Source: Collinsella sp. MSK.8.10
GTDB taxonomy: Bacteria; Actinomycetota; Coriobacteriia; Coriobacteriales; Coriobacteriaceae
Reading direction: 5' to 3'
NCBI RefSeq assembly: GCF_019041915.1
Contig: NZ_JAHPYF010000001.1
Coordinates: 62,001-126,000 of the forward strand
Length of the DNA: 64,000 bases
Part shown: positions 16,954-25,353 of the stretch, one piece after another
How the letters are laid out: each line of letters begins with the position of its first letter
How positions within the stretch are numbered: position 1 is the stretch's first letter
Notes under the pieces: model-generated
The model's input: only the letters and a program-made list of their open reading frames with translations
Databases searched by the model: none
Told to the model about the DNA's origin: nothing
Program-made: the position numbers and the translations under genes

Positions 16954-17988
16954 TCACTCGACACCGTACAGTTGCTGCGCTGTACCGCCAAGCACAAGGT
17001 CGCTGTCTGTATCGCTCAGATTTGCAGCGCGAACGCAGGCGACACCCTCGGTGAGCCACTCGCGTTTAACGGGATAGCTCGTGCCAAAAACAATATGGTC
17101 TGCACCCAGCACGTCAACCGCACAGGCGAGGAGTGTCTTGCCCCAAGGCTGAGCATGGGACATGTCGAAATAGATGTTGTTCTCGAGGTGCCTGGAAACG
17201 GTCTCGGTATCGACCTGAAAACGGCCAGAAGCATCAGGGCGCTTGGGGCCATGAGGCAGCAGCATCTCCTTGAACGCAAAGTATGCGCCGCCGAGCATGG
17301 AGTGGACCATCTTGATATTGGGGTAGCGCTCAAAGAAATCACCAAAGATCTCTCGGCCGATCGCCGTAGTTTGGTCGACGCAGCGGCCATAAGAGCGGCG
17401 AAGGTTGTCGTACGCGAGAAGCGACTCGTTCTCGACCGGCACGGGAACATGGTGCACGTAAACGGTGACATGGCGTTCGTTCAGGTGCTCGAAAAAGCTC
17501 GAGAAGACCTGGTCGTCGAGATAGCGCTTGCCGTAGTGAGCGCAGAGCTGCACACCCGCAAAACCATCGTCGAGCCTGCGGTCGAGCTCCTCCAAATTCG
17601 CTTTGGTGCCAAAGGGCGGCACAGCGACAAGCGGAATCAGACGGCCACTTGACGCCTTCGCGTCAGCAGCCATACCGTCGTTGAAACGCCGGCACATCTC
17701 GAGCGACATCCACTCGTGACAGCCGGGGAGCTTGAGGATCGCCTTGTCGACCCCCGCCTCATCCATATCGGCCAAGCGCTTCTCGAGGGTGTAGTCGCCC
17801 TCAATGTAGTTAAGACCCGGAGAACCGGCGGGCATCTCGATCACGATCTGTCGTTTGCCGGCGGAATTCATGGTCAGATAGCCTTCGGTGTCATAGGCGC
17901 GGGGTACCTCGGCCAAAAACTGTTCGCAGAGCGTCTCGTCATGAAAGATGCGCTCGTCGAACCAGTAGGAATTTGCATCGATAATCAT
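16954..17988 (-). CDS. Amidohydrolase-2 (ACMSD-like) family protein lacking key metal ligands
   Basis: 344 residues with the Amidohydro_2 barrel plan (MDEAGVDKAILKLPG, GFAGVQLCAHYGKRYLDD, YVHHVPVP, MVHSMLGGAYFA, GADHIVFGTSYP). In ACMSD-like decarboxylases and hydrolases the first strand gives HxH and the last gives Asp in GSDYP. Here the first strand is MIIDANSYWF (His to Asn and Tyr) and the last is FGTSYP (Asp to Ser). Two inner His remain. The protein may therefore be non-metal, inactive, or structural. It is the first gene of the ceramidase-like/PTS run, after a palindromic operator candidate. AAAGGCGG precedes the start. Confidence 0.75.
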   Translation of the reverse strand: MIIDANSYWFDERIFHDETLCEQFLAEVPRAYDTEGYLTMNSAGKRQIVIEMPAGSPGLNYIEGDYTLEKRLADMDEAGVDKAILKLPGCHEWMSLEMCRRFNDGMAADAKASSGRLIPLVAVPPFGTKANLEELDRRLDDGFAGVQLCAHYGKRYLDDQVFSSFFEHLNERHVTVYVHHVPVPVENESLLAYDNLRRSYGRCVDQTTAIGREIFGDFFERYPNIKMVHSMLGGAYFAFKEMLLPHGPKRPDASGRFQVDTETVSRHLENNIYFDMSHAQPWGKTLLACAVDVLGADHIVFGTSYPVKREWLTEGVACVRAANLSDTDSDLVLGGTAQQLYGVE

Positions 17989-18069
17989 TGGTTGGAACCG
18001 CCTTTCATCTTGTTGAAAACATTCTAGAAAAGCAGATACCCGGACATCAATTCCAGCTTAAGCCCATTG

Positions 18070-18086
18070 TATTCCATTTTGGAATA
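18070..18086 (-). promoter_or_regulatory. Candidate operator palindrome of the amidohydrolase operon
   Basis: TATTCCATTTTGGAATA is a perfect palindrome with 7-bp arms, about 82 bp upstream of the first gene of the operon. On the minus strand it overlaps a -10-like TACAAT (18066-18071). A binding protein is not identified. Confidence 0.5.
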
Positions 18087-18156
18087 GAACTAGCCGCTCA
18101 CGCGCGAACCTCGCCCGCTCAACGAGACAAGCGCTAACAGCACGGGCTTAGACAGA

Positions 18157-18193
18157 AAACGGTCGGCCCGCATCCGTTGCGGGCCGACCGTTT
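18157..18193 (-). terminator. Terminator of the XRE-aminotransferase gene
   Basis: AAACGGTCGGCCCGC and GCGGGCCGACCGTTT form a perfect 15-bp stem with a 7-nt loop. On the minus strand it ends in TTTT. Confidence 0.9.
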
Positions 18194-18214
18194 CATTACA
18201 GGCTACCTTTGCCG

Positions 18215-19735
18215 TTACGCCTGGCGGTAATGGTCAAAGAAGTCGGCGAGGTCTTCGAGGGACTCTTTGAGTACTTCCATGCGCGGCAGGTACACGATAC
18301 GGAAGTGGTCGGGCTCAGCCCAGTTGAAGCCGCCGCCGCGCGTGATCAGGATCTTCTTCTCGTGCAGCAGGTCAAGGGCGAACTGCTCGTCATCGGTGAT
18401 GTTGAACTTCTTCACATCCATCTTGGGGAAGATGTAGAACGCCGCGCGCGGCTTAACCACCGAGATGCCGTCAATCTTGTTAAGCGCCTCATACACAAAG
18501 TTGCGCTGCTCGTAGACACGGCCGCCAGGACGGATGTAGTCGTTAACGGACTGATGACCACCGAGTGCCGTCTGAACGATCGACTGAGCCGGCACGTTGG
18601 AGCACAGGCGCATGTTGGAGAGCATGTTGATACCCATGATGAAGTCGCTCATGCAGCGCTGGTTGCCCGAAAGCACCATCCAGCCAATACGATAGCCCGC
18701 AATCATGTGCGACTTGGAAAGGCCGCTAAAGGTGACACAGGGCAGATCGGGAGCGAGCGAGGCAATCGAGACGTGCTCATAGCCGTCCATGCACAGGCGG
18801 TCGTAAATCTCGTCTGCAAAAATCATGAGCTGGTGCCTGCGCGCAACCTCAACGATGCCCTCGAGCACCTCACGCGGATAGACGGAACCCGTGGGGTTGT
18901 TAGGGTTGATGATGACGAGGGCTTTGGTCGCGCTCGTGATCTTGGACTCCATATCCTCCAGGTCGGGATACCAATCCGCCTGCTCATCACACAAATAATG
19001 TACGGGATGACCGCCGGCAAGGGTTGCGCACGCCGTCCAGAGCGGATAGTCAGGGCTGGGGATCAGAATCTCGTCGCCATTGTCGAGCAGCGCGTTCATC
19101 GAAAGCTGAATGAGCTCGGACACGCCGTTGCCCGTGTAGATATGCTCCATCTGAACGTTGGGCAGGCCCTTGATCTGCGAATACTGCATGATCGCCTTGC
19201 GCGCGGAGAACAAGCCGCGCGAGTTGGAATAGCCTTCGCAGTCGGGCAGCTGCTGGCGCATGTCCTTGATGACCTCGTCGGGCGTGCGGAAACCGAAGGG
19301 CGCCGGGTTGCCGATATTGAGCTTGAGGATGCGCTCGCCCTCGTCCTCCATACGGGCAGCCTCGTCGACGACGGGACCGCGCACGTCATACAGGACGTTA
19401 TCGAGCTTGGTGGATTTAGAAAAAGTACGCATGGTGGTGCTCCTTGCAATTTGAGCTGAGGGATGGGGTTCGGGCTTGGAATCGTTGCGGGGTGATGATG
19501 CCTCGCCTTGATCGGCGTCGCCGGCAAGCAGCCAGGTAACATCGACCTCCAAAATACGGGCGAGCAGCTCAGCCACATCGCGCCGCGGGATCGTCTTGCC
19601 GCTCACATATTGGCTCATCTGACTCTTGCCGAGTTTTTTGCCGAGCATCTCCGATGCGCGGATTACGTCCGACTGGCGAACGTCGCGATCGGACATAGTC
19701 TGTCGCAGGCGATCGCTAAACGTCTCTTGGGCCAC
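18215..19735 (-). CDS. Fusion of XRE-type DNA-binding domain and AlaA-like alanine aminotransferase
   Basis: 506 residues from a GTG start with AAGGAGG 5 nt upstream. Residues about 5-75 are an XRE helix-turn-helix (RLRQTMSDRDVRQSDVIRASEMLGKKLGKSQMSQYVSGKTIPRRD...LLARILEVDVTWLLAG). After a polar linker (about 78-100), residues about 105-506 are a fold-type I PLP aminotransferase close to AlaA/YfbQ: INPNNPTGSVYP, FADEIYDRL, and the PLP Lys in TFSGLSKSHMIAGYRIGW. It should convert glutamate and pyruvate to alanine and 2-oxoglutarate, and the N-terminus suggests that the enzyme also binds DNA. Four GTTCAATT words just upstream are candidate self-binding sites. The gene is followed by a strong terminator. 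Confidence 0.92.
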   Translation of the reverse strand: MAQETFSDRLRQTMSDRDVRQSDVIRASEMLGKKLGKSQMSQYVSGKTIPRRDVAELLARILEVDVTWLLAGDADQGEASSPRNDSKPEPHPSAQIARSTTMRTFSKSTKLDNVLYDVRGPVVDEAARMEDEGERILKLNIGNPAPFGFRTPDEVIKDMRQQLPDCEGYSNSRGLFSARKAIMQYSQIKGLPNVQMEHIYTGNGVSELIQLSMNALLDNGDEILIPSPDYPLWTACATLAGGHPVHYLCDEQADWYPDLEDMESKITSATKALVIINPNNPTGSVYPREVLEGIVEVARRHQLMIFADEIYDRLCMDGYEHVSIASLAPDLPCVTFSGLSKSHMIAGYRIGWMVLSGNQRCMSDFIMGINMLSNMRLCSNVPAQSIVQTALGGHQSVNDYIRPGGRVYEQRNFVYEALNKIDGISVVKPRAAFYIFPKMDVKKFNITDDEQFALDLLHEKKILITRGGGFNWAEPDHFRIVYLPRMEVLKESLEDLADFFDHYRQA

Positions 19736-19756
19736 TAGAACCTCCTTGCTGGCAAA

Positions 19757-19837
19757 GTTCAATTTATAGAATACGAATTGAACCAAGGTTCAATTTAGGC
19801 AGCAGTATAACGCGGCACCTCATTCGAAAGTTCAATT
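19757..19837. promoter_or_regulatory. Cluster of four GTTCAATT half-sites
   Basis: GTTCAATT occurs at 19757-19764, 19788-19795 and 19830-19837, and inverted as AATTGAAC at 19776-19783, within 81 bp directly upstream of the XRE-aminotransferase gene. The first inverted pair is spaced like an operator. Autoregulation by the XRE domain is the simplest reading and is inference. Confidence 0.6.
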
Positions 19838-19897
19838 TCATAAGAAAATGCACCAGACTCTGAGATTTGCCCAAAGTGGGCAATGACGCGCACACGT

Positions 19898-20755
19898 TTA
19901 GAGGTATTCGAGGAAACGGGCGGCGGCAAGCGAAACATCGGCCGTTCGATATATCGCATTGATCTGCCGATGAGGATGTCCCTCGAGCGGACGCACGGCA
20001 ACATCGAACTGACAGCGACGCAAGATGAGCGCGGGAAGAATGCTAACGCCCAGGCCGTCCTCGACCATAGCCATAATCGCATAGTCATCCCAGGTCGACA
20101 GCTTAGAGCGCACCGCCAGGCCCGCGCGGCGAAACAGCGGCGTAATCTCGTCGTCGCTACCGCGTTCCAGCAGGATAAACTGCTCGTTGGCCAAATCGGC
20201 AAGGGAAACGACCTCCGCGGTGGCAAGCGAGGAGTCCGCTGGCACCACGGCCATCAGCTCGTCTTGCACCAACGGTCGCGACGCCATGCCGGCGCCGCGT
20301 GGCTCGCGCGGAATAAAGCCCAGGTCGCAGCGACCTTCCGCCACCCATTGTTCAATCTCTGAGTAATCGCCCATCAGCAACTCATAATCGACGTCCGGAT
20401 GATCGGCGCGAAAGCGCGCAATCACCGGCGGCAGCACGTGGGTCGCCACACTCGAAAACGTACCGATGCAGATTTTGCCGCGCATGAGTCCACGCATCTC
20501 ATCCACCCGTCGCTGCAAGCGAGTGAATTCCTCGCAGAGCGCCTCGACAGCCGGCATGACCTGCCGCCCGTCGGCAGAAAGAGCCACGCCCTCGCGACTG
20601 CGGTCGAGCACCTTAAAACCCCAGTCGGCCTCAAGATCGGCCACCATACGGCTCACGCCCGACTGCGAATAGCTCAGGCGCTCGGCAGCACGCGTAAAGC
20701 TTCCGGCGCGCACCGTCTCCAGCAGCACCTGCATCTTTTGGATATTGGTCTCCAC
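19898..20755 (-). CDS. LysR-family regulator, divergent from an EamA transporter
   Basis: The DNA-binding helix-turn-helix is at the N-terminus (LLETVRAGSFTRAAERLSYSQSGVSRMVADLEADWGFKVLDRS), and the effector-binding domain follows (ICIGTFSSVATHVLPPVIARFRADHPDVDYELLMGDY). The GTG at 20755 is preferred over an upstream ATG at 20776, because GGGTGGGGAC precedes it and the ATG has no site. It is divergent from an EamA-family exporter gene and very probably controls it. A second LysR/EamA pair with the same layout lies at the right end of the window, and the two regulators are similar along their length (for example EDGLGVSIL and EEGLGVSML). Confidence 0.92.
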   Translation of the reverse strand: METNIQKMQVLLETVRAGSFTRAAERLSYSQSGVSRMVADLEADWGFKVLDRSREGVALSADGRQVMPAVEALCEEFTRLQRRVDEMRGLMRGKICIGTFSSVATHVLPPVIARFRADHPDVDYELLMGDYSEIEQWVAEGRCDLGFIPREPRGAGMASRPLVQDELMAVVPADSSLATAEVVSLADLANEQFILLERGSDDEITPLFRRAGLAVRSKLSTWDDYAIMAMVEDGLGVSILPALILRRCQFDVAVRPLEGHPHRQINAIYRTADVSLAAARFLEYL

Positions 20756-20873
20756 GGCACGTCCCCACCCTTGCATGAGTTTTTGTCATGTTTTCCATGC
20801 ATTATATTCGCTTTTCTTCTAAAGCCAGTTCACCCATAGTGAACATGTTCGGATATAGAGGGGATGTCAGCGC

Positions 20874-21785
20874 ATGAACAACGGACTGTTTACATACTTA
20901 GCAGCATTACTGTTGTTTGGCTCTAACGGCATCATCGCCGCAGCTATCGCACTGCCGAGCTCCGATATCGTGCTGCTGCGCACTTTTCTGGGAGCCCTCT
21001 CGCTTTTAACCATCCTCGCCACTACCCAACACCATAAGTTGCAGGCGCCATCTCGTCCCCGCGAAGCCGCGGCCCTCCTCCTCTCGGGAGCTGCGCTGGG
21101 CGCCAGCTGGATTTTTCTGTTCCGCGCCTACCAGACGATCGGCGTCGGCGTATCCTCGCTGCTGTACTACTGCGGCCCCATCATTGTCATGGCGCTCTCC
21201 CCGCTCATCTTTGGCGAAAAGCTGACCGGCGGCAAAATCGCCGGCTTTGTCGCCGTCGCCTGCGGTGCTTTTCTTATTGCAGCGCAAGGTCTAGGCGGCA
21301 ATATGCCCATTGCGGGCATCGTCTGTGGAATCGCCTCGGCCTTCTGCTATGCATTGATGGTCATCGCTAGCAAGGGTGCGCCGCACATCGAGGGCCTCGA
21401 GAACTCCACGCTCCAGGTGTGCGCCGCCTTTGTGACCGCACTGGTCCTCACGCTCATCACGCAGGGCGCTCCCTCATTCCTGTCCGCCGGTATCGCCGCC
21501 AGTATTGATTGGCGCGCCGTCGCTATGCTCGGCGTCGTCAACACCGGCATCGGTTGCCTGCTCTACTTTAGCGCCGTCGCCAAGCTGCCCGTCCAGACCG
21601 TCGCTGTCGTCGGCTACCTCGAGCCGCTTTCGGCGGTCGTGTTCTCGGCCGCCCTTTTGGGTGAAGCCATAACACCGGTCCGCCTGATGGGCGCCGCGCT
21701 TATCATCGGCGGCGCGATTTTTTGCGAACTCGCCGGCAAACGCGCAAACGCCAAGGCTGGCATCGCCCAGACAGCACGTGCTTAA
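20874..21785 (+). CDS. EamA/DMT-family transporter
   Basis: 303 residues with about ten hydrophobic segments in two EamA repeats (AALLLFGSNGIIAAAIALPSSDIVLLRTFLGALSLL... and GIVCGIASAFCYALMVIASKGAP...). The sequence ends in a basic tail after GGAIFCELAGKR. The family exports metabolites or amino acids across the inner membrane; the substrate is unknown. GAGGGGAT precedes the ATG. The divergent LysR gene shares the 118-bp control region. Confidence 0.9.
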   Translation: MNNGLFTYLAALLLFGSNGIIAAAIALPSSDIVLLRTFLGALSLLTILATTQHHKLQAPSRPREAAALLLSGAALGASWIFLFRAYQTIGVGVSSLLYYCGPIIVMALSPLIFGEKLTGGKIAGFVAVACGAFLIAAQGLGGNMPIAGIVCGIASAFCYALMVIASKGAPHIEGLENSTLQVCAAFVTALVLTLITQGAPSFLSAGIAASIDWRAVAMLGVVNTGIGCLLYFSAVAKLPVQTVAVVGYLEPLSAVVFSAALLGEAITPVRLMGAALIIGGAIFCELAGKRANAKAGIAQTARA

Positions 21786-21818
21786 AAGCCCTGCTTTGAA
21801 ATGCTACCTGCATAGATA

Positions 21819-21842
21819 AATAATCCCCAGCGGAGGATTATT
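21819..21842 (+). other. Small hairpin in the kup leader
   Basis: AATAATCC and GGATTATT (8-bp arms, 8-nt loop) lie about 100 nt upstream of kup and 33 nt after the EamA stop. It could end the EamA transcript or be part of the kup leader. There is no T-run directly after it. Confidence 0.35.
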
Positions 21843-21941
21843 GTCTAAAATAACCCGATGTGCCAAACTGCTCTTGTATGTATAAAGACGGCATAAAGTT
21901 TTTTGTCCTAGACAGATAACCGGATGCCTAAGGGAGTCCTC

Positions 21942-24173
21942 GTGGCACACAACAAACTGGAGGCAAACCTCCAAGACCAGCGCGGGCAAGGCGGGCACGG
22001 AGCCATCCCCCTCTCCGCTGGCATGCTGCTCGTAACGCTCGGCGTCGTCTATGGCGACATCGGCACGAGCCCCATGTACACCATGAAATCAATCGTCGCC
22101 AACAACGGCGGCATCGGTACCGTCAGCGAGGACATGATCCTGGGCGCGCTTTCGCTCGTCATCTGGACCATGACGCTCGTGACCACGGTCAAGTACGTGG
22201 TAATCGCCATGAAGGCCGACAACCACAACGAAGGCGGCATCTTCGCCCTGTTCAGTCTCGTGCGCAAGGTGGCGCCATGGCTGATTCTCCCCGCCATGAT
22301 CGGCGGCGCGGCACTGCTTGCCGACGGCATCCTCACCCCCGCCGTCACGGTCACCACAGCCATCGAGGGTCTGCGCACCATAGAATGGGGCCATGCGCTG
22401 CTGGGCGACGGCCAAACCAACGTCATCATCATTACCATCATCATTATCTGCGGTCTGTTTGCCATGCAGCGCGCCGGCACCTCGTCAATCGGCAAACTGT
22501 TCGGCCCGCTTATGACGCTATGGTTCCTGTTCCTGGCGGGCGCCGGTCTGTTCAACATGCTCGGCAACCTGTCCATCTTGCGCGCACTCAACCCCATCCG
22601 CGGCATCATGTTCCTGTTCTCGCCCATCAACCACTCGGGCATCATGGTGCTCGGCTTTGTCTTTCTGTCGACGACCGGCGCCGAGGCGCTCTATTCGGAC
22701 ATGGGTCACGTGGGCAAGGCTAACATTTACGCATCCTGGCCGTTCGTAAAGGCAGCGCTCATCCTTAACTATCTGGGTCAGGGCGCTTGGCTGCTCGCCA
22801 GCAACTCCAATCCCCAGATGCTCGCGATGGACATCGTCAACCCGTTCTACATGATGCTTCCCGAGCCCCTGCGCCCCTTTGCCATCGTGCTTTCAGCCGT
22901 GGCGGCCATCATCGCCTCGCAGGCGCTCATCACCGGCTCGTTCTCGCTGGTATCCGAGGCAACGCGTCTCAACCTTATGCCGCATCTGCGCATTCACTAC
23001 CCCAGCGACACCAAGGGCCAGCTCTATATTCCGCTCGTCAACAACATCATGTGGGTCGGCTGCATCTTCATCGTGCTGCTATTCCAGAACTCTGAGCGCA
23101 TGGAAAGCGCCTATGGCCTCGCCATCACCGTGACCATGCTCATGACCACCACACTGCTGACGAGCTATATCGCCGGCATCCTCAAGCACAAGCTGGGTGC
23201 TTGCGTCTTCGCCCTGCTCTTTGGTGCCATTGAGCTGTGCTTCTTCGCTTCGTGCCTCACCATGTTCTTTGACGGCGGCTACGTCATGATCTTCCTGGCC
23301 GCGCTGCTGTTTGGCCTTATGTATGTGTGGCGCCGCGGCACCGCCATCGAGCGCACGCAAACGATCCTGCTGCCCGTCTCCAAGTACATCGATCAGCTCA
23401 ACCGCCTGCGCAACGACGAGACCTATCCCGTGCTCGCTGACAATCTGGTATTTCTCACCAACAGCCCCGACCCGCTCACGCTCGACCGCGACGTGCTCTA
23501 TTCCATCCTGGACAAGCACCCCAAGCGCGCCAAGGCATATTGGTTCATCAACGTGCACGTTACCGACGAGCCCTATACGCACGAATATTCCGTTGAGACC
23601 TTTGGCACAGACTTCCTGTTCCGGGTGCGCTTGGACCTGGGCTTTAAGGTCAATCAGCGCATCAACGCCTACCTGCGCCAGATCGTTGGCGACCTGATGG
23701 CATCGGGTGAGTTGCCGCCGCAGCATCACACCTACTCTATCTACGAGACACGCGGCAACGTGGGCGACTTCCGTTTTTGTATGCTGCGCAAGATGCTTGC
23801 CCCCGAAACGGACATCAACCGCAACGACCACCGTGTGATGGCCATCAAGTACGCCGTCCGCCGCGCCTGCGGAAGCCCGGCACGTTGGTATGGTCTCGAG
23901 AACTCGGCCATCATCATTGAGTACGTACCGCTTTTTGCCCGCATGCGTCCGGCAGTCAAACTCATTCGCACCCAGGTGCCGCTCGAGATCCTGATCGAAG
24001 AGGCCGAGGAAATGGAAGTCGACATCTTCTCGGACGACCTGGTCAACGGCAACGAAGCCGGTAAGAGTATGAACGTCGATCCCACCGAGCTGCTCGAGAG
24101 CGTCGCCGATACGCCCGAACAGCAACAGCTCGACGGCCTCGAGAGCGAACAACTCAACGACGCCAACTTCTAG
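21942..24173 (+). CDS. kup: Kup-type low-affinity potassium uptake protein
   Basis: A membrane K+/H+ symporter of the KUP/HAK/KT family. The signature GVVYGDIGTSPMYTMK is in the first segment, and there are about twelve hydrophobic segments up to residue about 465 (GILTPAVTVTTAIEGL, FLFSPINHSGIMVLGFVFLSTTGAEALYSDMGH, SNSNPQMLAM). A cytosolic C-terminal domain follows (YWFINVHVTDEPYTHEYSVETFG). The C-tail (about 690-743) is acidic and rich in Glu and Gln, longer than in E. coli Kup. The GTG at 21942 is chosen because AAGGGAG lies 6 nt before it; the ATG at 21924 has no site. No c-di-AMP riboswitch was recognised in the 156-nt leader. Confidence 0.95.
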   Translation: MAHNKLEANLQDQRGQGGHGAIPLSAGMLLVTLGVVYGDIGTSPMYTMKSIVANNGGIGTVSEDMILGALSLVIWTMTLVTTVKYVVIAMKADNHNEGGIFALFSLVRKVAPWLILPAMIGGAALLADGILTPAVTVTTAIEGLRTIEWGHALLGDGQTNVIIITIIIICGLFAMQRAGTSSIGKLFGPLMTLWFLFLAGAGLFNMLGNLSILRALNPIRGIMFLFSPINHSGIMVLGFVFLSTTGAEALYSDMGHVGKANIYASWPFVKAALILNYLGQGAWLLASNSNPQMLAMDIVNPFYMMLPEPLRPFAIVLSAVAAIIASQALITGSFSLVSEATRLNLMPHLRIHYPSDTKGQLYIPLVNNIMWVGCIFIVLLFQNSERMESAYGLAITVTMLMTTTLLTSYIAGILKHKLGACVFALLFGAIELCFFASCLTMFFDGGYVMIFLAALLFGLMYVWRRGTAIERTQTILLPVSKYIDQLNRLRNDETYPVLADNLVFLTNSPDPLTLDRDVLYSILDKHPKRAKAYWFINVHVTDEPYTHEYSVETFGTDFLFRVRLDLGFKVNQRINAYLRQIVGDLMASGELPPQHHTYSIYETRGNVGDFRFCMLRKMLAPETDINRNDHRVMAIKYAVRRACGSPARWYGLENSAIIIEYVPLFARMRPAVKLIRTQVPLEILIEEAEEMEVDIFSDDLVNGNEAGKSMNVDPTELLESVADTPEQQQLDGLESEQLNDANF

Positions 24174-24194
24174 CGACGTCACAAATCGACGACA

Positions 24195-24228
24195 GCGGCC
24201 CTGCATCTCACGGGAGACGCAGGGCCGC
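24195..24228. terminator. Terminator between kup and the amidase gene
   Basis: GCGGCCCTGC (24195-24204) and GCAGGGCCGC (24219-24228) form a perfect 10-bp stem between two convergent genes. Confidence 0.85.
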
Positions 24229-24252
24229 TTTGCATTGCAGTAAAGCTAACGG

Positions 24253-25218
24253 CTACGAACGACGCGGCTCGGGAACCACGAGCCTATCGGGGCTCGCGCC
24301 CTCGGCATCCATCAGGCTCACGTAGCGAATCGACGGATCCCCATACATCGCGTAGTAATAATTCCCCGTGCGCGCGCTAAAGCATCCGGTATAGATAGTC
24401 TTCTCGAACTTGCCATCGCCCATCCTGGACGCCCCCTCAATCATCACCACGCCCTCGAGTGAACGGAACATGCGGACGACGTTTTCGGTCTCGCTCTCCT
24501 TTTGCGGGTAATTGGCATTGAGGTACGCCGCCTTTACAAAACGGCTCGGCGAATAGCAGTCACCCGGAATACCGCGCATGCCGGCACCCGCGCCATAGGG
24601 CTTGAGCTCGGCGCCACGCCATGTCGCCGTCTGCGGAAAATCGCTTGTGGCCGTGATATAGGTGCGCAGGTTTTCCATGTGCCACGGGAAGGTGGGCTGA
24701 TTGGCAAGGGTGTCGACCGGATCGTCGTATACATGCAGGCCGTCAGCCATCATCTCGACCACGATGCTACGCTGGCTGTCGCCGATAATCCAATGGAGCA
24801 GCGACACGCCCAGCCCCTCTCCGGCAGATTTGGCGACAATCACCGTATCGCGCAGCGCAGCCTCGACCTCGTCGACCGTCGAGAACGTCGCTGCCACCCA
24901 CAGGGGAAACTCATAGGCCGCGATATTGGTCTTTCCATCAACCGGTCCCTCGGCATACTCGGCATAACCCGGGAAATTGAGGCCCGCCACGGCGAGGCCC
25001 GCATCGTTGCCGCAATCGAAGAACATAGGGTAGTTCTTGTAATCGATGCACATACCGATCACCGCGTGTGCCGCTGTCGCGTCGTCGATAAACGAATACG
25101 GAATGTGGAACCCGCGCGGCATCACGCGAACCTGTTGGCCGTAGTCAAAGCTCCAGTCGAGGTTGCGGCCCAGATACATGTGACCAGAATTATCGGTAAA
25201 TCGAATGCTCGTACACAT
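24253..25218 (-). CDS. Choloylglycine hydrolase family amidase, probable bile salt hydrolase
   Basis: An Ntn-hydrolase that cleaves the amide bond of conjugated bile acids (or penicillin V in relatives). The start at 25218 gives Met then Cys2, the N-terminal nucleophile after Met removal; GGGAGG precedes it. R18 and D21 fall exactly where bile salt hydrolases have them (GRNLDW). GLAVAGLNFPGYAEY, with Asn81, resembles bile salt hydrolases rather than penicillin acylases, which have Tyr there. 321 residues, normal length. No signal peptide, so it is cytosolic. A terminator at 25285 separates it from the upstream deformylase-like gene, so it has its own promoter. Substrate choice should be tested. 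Confidence 0.87.
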   Translation of the reverse strand: MCTSIRFTDNSGHMYLGRNLDWSFDYGQQVRVMPRGFHIPYSFIDDATAAHAVIGMCIDYKNYPMFFDCGNDAGLAVAGLNFPGYAEYAEGPVDGKTNIAAYEFPLWVAATFSTVDEVEAALRDTVIVAKSAGEGLGVSLLHWIIGDSQRSIVVEMMADGLHVYDDPVDTLANQPTFPWHMENLRTYITATSDFPQTATWRGAELKPYGAGAGMRGIPGDCYSPSRFVKAAYLNANYPQKESETENVVRMFRSLEGVVMIEGASRMGDGKFEKTIYTGCFSARTGNYYYAMYGDPSIRYVSLMDAEGASPDRLVVPEPRRS

Positions 25219-25284
25219 AGCGCCTCCCAGCTTTACGTTCCTGCTAAGGTTATTGTCTCCAAACAAAAAGGCGCTAAACACAAA

Positions 25285-25318
25285 AGCCCGGACATGACAA
25301 CAACGTCATACCCGGGCT
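25285..25318 (-). terminator. Terminator of the deformylase-like gene
   Basis: AGCCCGG and CCGGGCT plus an inner CATGAC/GTCAT pairing make a 14-bp imperfect stem, followed on the minus strand by TTTTGTGTTT. Confidence 0.85.
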
Positions 25319-25353
25319 CAAAGACCGCAAATTCGGTCCCCAATTGAACCGCT

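Noticed and set aside
21786-21941. c-di-AMP (ydaO) riboswitch upstream of kup
   Set aside because: The leader is long enough and the gene is a known target class, but none of the conserved ydaO sequence blocks were seen.
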